From NCBI GenBank assembly GCA_963576735.1, contig OY755181.1:16195261-16259260 (forward strand): 64,000 bases of DNA. Direction: 5' to 3'. Of the stretch, positions 58,901 to 64,000 are shown piece after piece (the first letter of the stretch is position 1; each line of letters starts with the position of its first letter). Below the pieces are notes generated by a model. The model saw only the letters and a list, made by a program, of their open reading frames with translations. It had not been told where the DNA came from and searched no databases. Source of the DNA: Bedellia somnulentella. Lineage: Eukaryota; Arthropoda; Insecta; Lepidoptera; Bedelliidae. A program made the position numbers and the translations under genes.

Positions 58901-60821
58901 CACTTTTAGAGTTCCGTATTTATTTTAGCCATCTTATAACCAGTTAATTTTCTAGAACTTAACACAAATACAATGTAAGAAGATTTGTTAAATTCTGTAC
59001 AGTTTTTTTTATTATTGTCAATGATTTTAATTTAAGCTGTGTAGTGTGAGCTTAAAACAGCACTAAACCATTTCTTCAATTTTAATCCTAATTAAGCCTT
59101 TCCTTGATCCTTTATCTATTACTATTACTATCTGGTAAAATGTGCCGACATTCCATGCTTCTTCTCTTTACAAACACCTTCCAAAGCAACGGATTAACGA
59201 TTAATTTAAAACTTTGACGTTCAGAAAATGTTAGTATTTAACTTTATTTTGAAAAATAAACTTTTTGACTTTTTTTTTTTCCATAATTTATATTGAAAGC
59301 ATTTGAGTTTTGAATGCTTGACCATTCAATGGAACACACACTTTACTAACCTGTATGCATCAATAGCTTTAAACAATTGCAAATAGCCAAGATCAAAAAC
59401 TGGTGTAGGGGACGATAGTATGACTATCTGGGATAAATGGAACACCAATGCAATGGCCCTGCAAGAATCTGTTGCCAGTTTACCAGCTGCAACCAGCCAG
59501 TCGGATGGATCAATATCTTTTTCTGAATCATTGGAATCATCTTTCTTTAGGTTAGCTGCAAGTTCTGTGAGCTGTTTGGTGTCCAAGTAGGTGGTTGTGT
59601 GAAGGTACATAATACTTGATCTTTCATCCCAGTAACATTTGATGCCATTCTGAAACAATATATCACCCTATTATTTTATAATACTGGAAATACAGAATCA
59701 TATCAGTTTGGAAATGAATGATCCAAATGAATATACATGAAGATTACCACTATAGAAATCAATTTCACCCAATCATTTATGAAAAATATATAAATGAGGT
59801 CTGTGGCATCAAAATTTAGCAACAAGGTATAGGGCTTGACTAAGTACAAACACTGCAACAGTGCAAATACAATAAAAGGATAGAACCATAAATGGCACAA
59901 AAATACTAAACTTTAATTGTAATATGACCTGAAGTTCTACCTATAAAATGCATATTAATTATGGGATTCTACAAACTATATGATGTGTTAATTTGTGAAT
60001 AGTTTCAATTATCACTTAGTCACTAATAGAATTTTTATGCTAGCTAATGGGATGAAATACAGAAGTGCTATTTTTTGGTCATTGTTCAATTGATCTTTCA
60101 TTTCATATTATTAATTGGTCAATTGTTGACCATTACCTCTTCTTTAATATTCTACTTTAATGAGGTGTATTCAATTATTATTTTCTTATTATTGCAAGTA
60201 AAATTTTGAACTAATTTTGTTGTATTTAAGAACATAATGTTAACCAAGTTTAAATCCTTATTATCAATAAGGCTCTCTTTAATTGCATTATTCATCTTAG
60301 GCTATAGATATTTACTACTGAACACAGACATTCCCAAGCATCTTCACTGATACCAATTCTGCGCTGCCCTCATCTACTAGCTTTCCAAAACATTCATATT
60401 ATGTTTAAATATGTAGTAAGTCTACTTCATGGGAGTCATATACACACTAGGTCTTCCAGTATGTGGCTACCATTACAGAATCTTTGAGTCTCGATCTATG
60501 TTCTTTGTGTCTGACCCCTACTTATAGCAAATTACATAGGTAAGAATGAAGATATATTTGCAACTCTTTGGATCTATTTCCTATCTGACTTGGCAGAATA
60601 TTGGTTAGTGGTGGTGTAAAGCTCCTCAAGCGTATCAGAAATCCGAAACCTTATGTAGAGAAACCACTTAGTTAGCAACATACCTCGTTCGTGTCTACTC
60701 TCGGCAGTAAAGGTGTTGTTTTATTAGGTGATCGGTACGGTGATTTTCCTATTATACCAACAACCACAATACGATCCTTCTTAGAAAATGCCGGTACCTC
60801 TGTTATCGGAAATTCTTTCAT
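40913..60821 (-). CDS. SMG8: SMG8, nonsense-mediated decay factor (right-arm copy, complete)
   Basis: Exons on the minus strand: 60821-60684, 59649-59351, 58609-58388, 57998-57746, 56937-56785, 56499-56425, 56199-56042, 54320-54117, 52732-52588, 51453-51396, 49491-49278, 45219-45106, 44298-44121 and 41113-40913. Every exon has the same length as its left-arm counterpart (total 2412 bases), and GT-AG junctions are kept. The exon 9 acceptor is CACAG here against CTCAG in the left copy. A one-base difference creates an ATG at 60890, in frame with and 23 codons upstream of the conserved start. I keep 60821 because the left copy lacks the upstream ATG and the extension is a plain hydrophobic stretch. 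Intron 11 is longer than in the left arm because of mariner, RTE and SINE insertions. Confidence 0.9.
41237..42143. mobile_element. P-like DNA element with a THAP-type exon, right arm
   Basis: Counterpart of 30149-32232 without the two later insertions and without about 110 bp. Termini begin CACTGACCTCC, and an exact duplication GTTGAACA flanks it (41229-41236 and 42144-42151). The THAP second-half exon is on the minus strand at about 41842-41735. Confidence 0.8.
42390..43970 (-). repeat. Five degenerate copies of the SMG8 exon 13 tail, right arm
   Basis: Downstream of the real exon 13 (44298-44121) its tail (minus strand; plus-strand mark CTTAGGATGCAACGTAAC or a variant) recurs near 43920, 43378, 42710, 42556 and 42392. 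Several retain the GGCGTGACGACGTGCA segment. The left arm has three copies, so the number varies between arms. Confidence 0.82.
42745..43310. repeat. CT-rich minisatellite, right arm only
   Basis: About 25 head-to-tail units of roughly 22 bp with the core CCCTGCAGTCTCTAGCC and alternating ends CTCCC or CATCCCGC. It lies between two exon 13 tail copies. A single similar unit is present in both arms near 29250 and 43840 (reverse complement GCTAGAGACTGCACGG), a possible source. Confidence 0.9.
45332..46622 (+). mobile_element. Mariner transposon, apparently complete, right arm only
   Basis: 1291 bp. Terminal inverted repeats CGAGGGCTGCTATTTATGTA at the left and its exact inverse at the right are flanked by TA (45330-45331 and 46623-46624). 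The left arm has a single TA at the same place (near 27757), an empty site. It lies in SMG8 intron 11, on the strand opposite to SMG8. Confidence 0.96.
45505..46557 (+). CDS. Mariner transposase, intact reading frame
   Basis: 350 residues from ATG 45505 (start MDLTREHFRAMIFYDFRRGL); a TTG six codons upstream is not needed. It has an N-terminal helix-turn-helix region (LTQKQCIDQL, TVYHWFSEF), a linker around GRPKTVV, and a second helix-turn-helix (REIEASLGISMTSIHKIL). The DDD catalytic core shows TGDESWIY, HHDNASC and YSPDLAPNDFYLFP. The second and third aspartates are separated by 34 residues, the DD34D signature of mariner. Length is close to Mos1 (345). No frameshift or stop was seen, so the enzyme may be functional. 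It cuts and pastes the element at TA (family knowledge). Confidence 0.96.
   Translation: MDLTREHFRAMIFYDFRRGLTQKQCIDQLTSTFGDEAPSKTTVYHWFSEFNRGRSKLTDEIKEGRPKTVVVPQNIDAVRELITQDRHVTYREIEASLGISMTSIHKILHEHLAVKKICSRWIPHNLSIDQKQARVDWCKEMLKKYNRGASKAVYNIYTGDESWIYAYDPETKQQSTVWVFQDEPNPTKVIRAKSTLKQMVACFFGINGHVATVPLENRKTVNSEWYTTICLPEVFEQIRKTNRQRRIILHHDNASCHRSAVTTQFLEAQKIELTGHPPYSPDLAPNDFYLFPNVKKKLRGQRFSSREEAVDAFKMHVLEIPQSEWKKCYENWFQRMQKCIDLSGEYFEKQ
46711..47466 (+). pseudogene. 5'-truncated RTE LINE with stops and indels, right arm only
   Basis: Frames 46713-46922 (NVDKTKTMVFERE, CVIEINGKRVEQVNEFVYQG) and 47134-47412 (MLRWFGHIERMDDRKL) are broken by a TGA after DIER (46920), a frameshift near 46980 and a deletion near 47095. 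It ends CTACCCCAATGGGAATTAAC and ATGTATGTATGTATG. The left arm lacks it (near 27690). Confidence 0.85.
47590..48150 (-). pseudogene. LINE reverse-transcriptase C-terminal fragment
   Basis: The minus-strand frame (ORF 48084-47626, continuing upstream with FRKAETYITLFQSL) encodes the post-palm region of a jockey-group LINE: SNLEYASVVWNPLYEIYKKR, then LIQKKFLRTLNFRM. The left arm keeps only the edges (27475-27600). Confidence 0.75.
48268..48622 (-). mobile_element. tRNA-derived SINE, near full length
   Basis: Family of 4773-5134, minus strand. It runs from AAACGTTCACGCCGAATATC to the tRNA-like head (reverse complement CGTGATAGCCTAGTGGGTAG). No full copy is at the corresponding left-arm position (near 27365). 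Confidence 0.8.
49700..49955 (+). mobile_element. Second tRNA-derived SINE family
   Basis: The head has a box A-like GCCGTGGCCAAGTGGATTGG and a box B-like GGTTGCGGGTTTGATC, with an unrelated body and an ATT-repeat tail (about 49935-49952). That tail resembles the 3' tail of the LINE at 20776-23280, a possible partner. Right arm only. Confidence 0.65.
50113..50360 (+). mobile_element. 245-bp SINE-like repeat
   Basis: A full-length plus-strand copy, from TGTGTAGTGTCGGCTTAGAA to GAGTATATGTATGTATG. Confidence 0.8.
50880..50975 (-). mobile_element. tRNA-like head of a third SINE family
   Basis: The minus-strand reading has D-arm-like GCTCAATTGGCAGAGC and T-arm-like GCGGGTTCGATTCCCGC segments. 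The outer stem GACAC pairs with GTGTC, but the remaining two acceptor pairs fail and the anticodon arm is poor. It is better read as a tRNA-derived SINE head than a working tRNA gene. Confidence 0.55.
51525..51760 (-). mobile_element. Truncated 245-bp repeat followed by an RTE tail
   Basis: Positions 51525-51660 are a minus-strand 245-bp repeat truncated after AAAATAAAGGTT. Positions 51665-51760 are an inverted RTE 3' end (ATTTCCCATTGGGGTAGGCA then CATGCTCTTCTATTCTTCAT). Confidence 0.65.
52012..52258 (+). mobile_element. 245-bp SINE-like repeat
   Basis: A full-length plus-strand copy, from TGTGTAGTGTTGGCTTAGAA to GTATATGTATGTATGTATG. Confidence 0.8.
53270..54040 (-). repeat. Degenerate copies of the SMG8 exon 8 tail, right arm
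   Basis: Downstream of real exon 8 (54320-54117), tail copies occur at about 54030-53910, 53825-53700, 53590-53495 and 53355-53270. On the plus strand each shows ACTTATAAGTGTTGG or a variant (donor and tail) and GTGTTTGGTGTTATGCG. Their spacing differs from the left-arm array. Confidence 0.82.
54809..56115 (-). repeat. 119-bp tandem repeat made from SMG8 exon 7 tail and donor, 11 units
   Basis: Mirror of 17642-18591 but with 11 units (1307 bp) instead of 8. The real exon 7 end is in the first unit at 56042. I saw no variant positions between units. Confidence 0.95.
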
Positions 60822-61482
60822 GTTTCCAATAATTAGCACAAAAACATAAAATATGAAAGTAATAGTATTTATTTTTGTTTGTTTTGACATTATTCTTTTA
60901 GGTTAGGTTTTTTCAATTGACATTAGTTAATGACAATGACATTGACATGAGAATGAGAAGAACGAGAAATTTTAGTCACAACAACACATCGTGTAACTAA
61001 TTTTACTACACATTATTGAGGTTTTTTATTATAAAAATGAAACCTATGGGGAGCTATCTAGCTAACTGTATATTAACAAATTCTATATAATTATATATTA
61101 TAAACTATTTACACAATACCTCTAATAATAATTATTGTAGAACAGAACAGAACACTCAGTTCAGTTCTGATAACGTCAAAAACAGCTGACAAAATGACGT
61201 TTTACTTTTAGGTTATAGTTATCTTATTGTTGTCAACTCTAGTTTGCTCAACAAAATTGTTCTTCCTACTTTCCATTCCTGTTTTCTTGCTATCGTAAAA
61301 TACCAATCGCTTTAATTTCAAGGTCTTCAACTTTCTAATAATCAGAGCTGACGAACAATGTAATGGGTTTGTTGGTCGATTGATGCTATCGACTTAATTC
61401 CGAGATTGTGGTTATCATATTTAATTTATTTGATTTGTATTATTACAAAATTGGCGTATTTACAAAAAACAGATAGTTGAAG
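60822..61482. promoter_or_regulatory. Shared SMG8 / PEX11G intergenic region, right arm
   Basis: Mirror of 11599-12258 with scattered single-base differences, one of which creates the upstream ATG at 60890. Confidence 0.5.
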
Positions 61483-62101
61483 ATGTCTTCTATAAGTGAC
61501 GATTTCTGCGAACTGCTAGACACGTATAGTGGAAGGGATAAGGTACTGTACAATAGTGTAGTATAATTTAAATCAAATTTTATTTTCAAACTATGTAAGA
61601 ATATAACATTTGCTAAATAAATACTGGCAAATTTTCACCTATAGTGGTAGGTTAAGGAGATAGACAAAAAATTGCCTTATAATAAATACAGGAACAGTTT
61701 ACAAAATGACACCATGCACCAAATAACAAAAATAAACACGGGATCCAATGGGAATGAAGTAAAAGTGGGATTAATAATTTAAGCTCTTGTTTTCTAATAT
61801 ACTTGCTATACAAGAATAAGTGACAAAAACTTTGGTCTCAAATAAGATAAAATTAGAATTAAAAACTTTGATATGCTTGTATTGCGGGTAAACAAAAATC
61901 ACTACTCACCACTATACTGTTTGCATTACATTTCAGGTGGTGCGGTTAGCTTGTTACACTTTCAAGTTATATGGATGTATAAAAGAAAATAAAGGATGGC
62001 AAACTGCTGGTTCCAAACTATCAAATGCGAGGATGATGTTAAGACTTTTTGATGATATACCTACTATTAAAGGAACTCTAAGCTATGGACTTGGAAGACA
62101 T
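61483..62101 (+). CDS. PEX11G: PEX11G, partial right-arm copy (exons 1 and 2 only)
   Basis: Exon 1 is 61483-61542 and exon 2 is 61937-62101, with the same residues as the left-arm copy and intact donors. Exons 3 and 4 are not found before the window ends: from 62236 the sequence is a Gypsy element. Either the missing exons lie beyond the element, outside the window, making this an insertion in intron 2, or this copy is truncated. Confidence 0.8.
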
Positions 62102-62235
62102 GTAAGTAATTTGATGTAATGACTATTTTAAAATATTGGGTCTTAGTGACAGCATGAGCCTTGCGAGATCAAGAATTCTACAACTTTTGAATAAACTTAA
62201 TTACTTTGCCATGTAGTGTCAGCTTAGAATAACAC

Positions 62236-63804
62236 AAATAAAAGACGTGTGTTTCCTTCAATCATGTATTATAGACTAAAATCCTAAACTACCTTAACAT
62301 ATAAATATAAATCTAACTCTGACAACTACTAACATACATTACACCTCCGCCCTTATTTACAAAATACAACATGTTCACATAAAACTTATTAACCTAAATA
62401 AAAACCTAATAAAAAGAAAAGAATAATTAAAAACTAAAACAAAACAACTTATATGACAAATAATATTTACACCTGAGCAGTATTGCTAAAACCATAACGA
62501 TCAGGTGCTTTACGTTGCCGTAACGGGTAACAACGTACATCCTGACTAGTATTTGTTTCCGAGTCAATCGGCACACTGGGCACACACATAGGATTTGGAG
62601 TCAAATCGACGATAGCGGTTTCGTTAGGTTCTGTGTTTGTTGCAGACGAATCCCTTACTCTACTTTCTTCCGAGATAATTAATCTATTTTCCCTCTCCGT
62701 ACCACTGGTTATAGGAAAACTTAAAGGAATTTGTGATAAATCTGATGACTGATTGACTAATTTATCACTTACAATAGAATTTGACTTAGGAACCCTTTCT
62801 CTTAATTGATCGATGTGCCGATGGATTTCCGTTCCCAAAGTAGTTGTCACGCTATAATCCGTACTACCTAGCTGTTTACTAATAGTACCTGCCGACCATT
62901 TGTCTGAACCCCTATAGTCACGATACCACACCGCGTCCCCCGGCTCCAGTGCACGGTGCGCGCCCCCCGCATCCGCCTCCATGCGAGCCTGCCGCGACCT
63001 AACTCGCGCTTCGCGCTCAGGTTTAATGTTATCTAACCGCATACGCAGCTTGCGACCTAATAAAATTTTAGCCGGACTTTCACCGGTTGTGGTATGCTCC
63101 GTATTTCTATAAGCTAACAAAAACCTACATAATGCCGTATGTATATCCATATTTTGTTTCACCCCCTTCTGAATGGCCCGTTTACACTGTTTAACAGCGT
63201 TTTCTGCAGCCCCGTTAGAAGCTGGGTGGTAAGGAGCCGAAAAAATATGCTCTATGCCGTTATGTTTTAAAAAATTACGTAATTCTGAACTGGAAAAGGG
63301 AGGCCCGTTGTCACTAACAATTTGCTTAGGTAAACCAAACTTAGCCCAGATATCTCTTAAAACTGCTATCACTGCTAGTGCGGTTGTCCTTTTCATTTCA
63401 ACCGCTTCGATCCATTTTGAACATGAATCTATCATAACTAAAAAACTCTTACCGTAGATAGGTCCCAGAAAATCGAGATGTAAACGCGACCAGGGCCGGG
63501 ACGGCCACGGCCAGGACTGCGGCGCGTGTCCCGGCGGCACGTCCGCCACGACGGCGCACACCTCGCACTCGCGGCACGCCGCCTCCACCGCTTCGTCTAC
63601 ACCGGGCCACCACACGTAACTCCGCGCTAGACATTTAGTTTTTACTATTCCCATATGTGGGTCATGTAACTCTAATAACACCTTTGCTCGACATGAAGAT
63701 GGAATGACTACCCGGTGACCCCACATTATGCAACCTAACTCTACGTATAACTCGTTCTTTCTATTGAAATATGGTTTTAATTTAGTATTTTCTAAGATTT
63801 TCAC
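62236..63804 (-). mobile_element. Ty3/Gypsy element, 3' part, interrupting PEX11G intron 2
   Basis: The insertion point lies inside a 245-bp SINE-like repeat: the arm homology stops after GCTTAGAATAACAC. In element orientation the pol ORF ends at 62467. A polypurine-like AAGGGCGGAGG (about 62347-62357, reverse complement) follows, then TGTAATGT, a plausible LTR start, leaving about 110 bp as a short or truncated 3' LTR. The 5' side breaks at about 63815, where a stop and an unrelated repeat follow. Confidence 0.75.
62467..63804 (-). pseudogene. Gypsy pol fragment: integrase
   Basis: About 445 residues, 5'-truncated (an in-frame TAA lies just upstream of the GTG-like beginning). In order: a zinc-binding HHCC-like segment (LELHDPHMGIVKTK, CRECEVCA), then the integrase core with LHLDFLGPIYG, VSDNGPPFSS and YHPASNGAAENAVKQ (D, D, E residues visible). 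The tail has SPAKILLGRKLRMRL and a GDAVWYRDYRG box. The C-terminal 120 residues are low-complexity. It is related in organisation to the fragment at 35360-35818, but not the same copy. Confidence 0.85.
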
Positions 63805-64000
63805 GATTGCACATTATAATTGAAACAACTATTGATTTTCGGATATTTTAATCGCGTGTTATTACATTATTTTTAAAGCCCGACGTTTCGAAAACTTTTC
63901 AGTTATCATGGTCACGGGAAGACTGAGGTGTTATTTGTCATTATACAGTACTATAAAATTATTAATACTAACTACCTTCACAAAATTTTAAGTTACATTT
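63805..64000. repeat. Interspersed repeat of unknown type
   Basis: Contains CGACGTTTCGAAAACTTTTC followed by ATCATGGTCACGGGAAGACT, a combination I associate with a common lepidopteran repeat (recalled, not searched). It abuts the broken 5' edge of the Gypsy fragment. Confidence 0.4.

Larger units (their letters stand above)
36151..62235 (-). repeat. Right arm of the large inverted duplication
   Basis: Reverse complement of 35159-10848, 26.1 kb. Present only in this arm: P-type element 36237-38400, minisatellite 42745-43310 with additional exon 13 tails, mariner 45332-46622, RTE 46711-47466, the longer LINE 47590-48150, SINEs 48268-48622 and 49700-49955, and three extra units of the 119-bp repeat. 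Coding differences seen between the arms include E/D in SMG8 exon 2, I/S and Y/N in exon 4, and P/A and E/D in exon 9. Confidence 0.92.

Noticed and set aside
60684..60890. Upstream ATG at 60890 as the SMG8 start
   Set aside because: The left-arm copy lacks it by one base, and family similarity begins at the shared downstream ATG region.
10848..62235. SMG8 and PEX11G as true recent tandem-inverted paralogues
   Set aside because: Not excluded, but private transposon insertions with empty sites on both sides, allele-like SNP density and a 200-N join fit allelic contigs better.

Overview
This looks like nuclear DNA from a moth or butterfly. It is AT-rich, its genes are split by many small GT-AG introns, and it is crowded with SINEs, RTE and jockey-type LINEs, mariner, P-like and hAT-like DNA elements and Ty3/Gypsy remnants. 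The order is inferred from repeat style and the two recognised genes; no species call is possible.

Layout. Positions 1-1124 hold the last two exons of an unrecognised plus-strand gene. From 1125 to 7771 there are mainly interspersed repeats. PEX11G (peroxisomal membrane protein 11 gamma, 4 exons, 231 codons before the stop) lies on the minus strand at 7772-11598. Head to head with it, 660 bp away, is SMG8 (subunit of the SMG1 kinase complex of nonsense-mediated mRNA decay; 14 exons, 803 codons before the stop) on the plus strand at 12259-32556. After 33.6 kb comes a foldback-type repeat, then a run of exactly 200 N (35160-35359).

The rest of the window is largely the reverse complement of what precedes it. 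After 0.8 kb that includes a Gypsy integrase fragment, 36151-62235 mirrors 10848-35159: foldback repeat, SMG8 (minus strand, 60821-40913) and PEX11G exons 1-2 (61483-62101, plus strand). The mirror image ends at a Gypsy element (62236-63804). All 14 SMG8 exons have the same lengths in both arms. The arms differ by SNPs, by minisatellite copy number (8 versus 11 units of 119 bp) and by many clean transposon presence/absence differences, several with a visible target-site duplication in one arm and an empty site in the other. I read this as two haplotypes of one locus scaffolded tail to tail across an artificial gap, not as a biological palindrome; a real inverted duplication remains the alternative.

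The most unusual structure is inside SMG8. Four exons (7, 8, 13 and 14) are followed by direct duplicates of their own 3' tail. For exons 7, 8 and 13 the duplicates carry the 5' splice site and the start of the intron, so the introns hold arrays of exon tails with donors. Exon 7 has turned into a homogeneous 119-bp minisatellite. I do not know a named phenomenon that covers this. An intact-looking mariner transposase, a P-type element with a THAP first exon, and a second P-like family with a nested MITE are also present.
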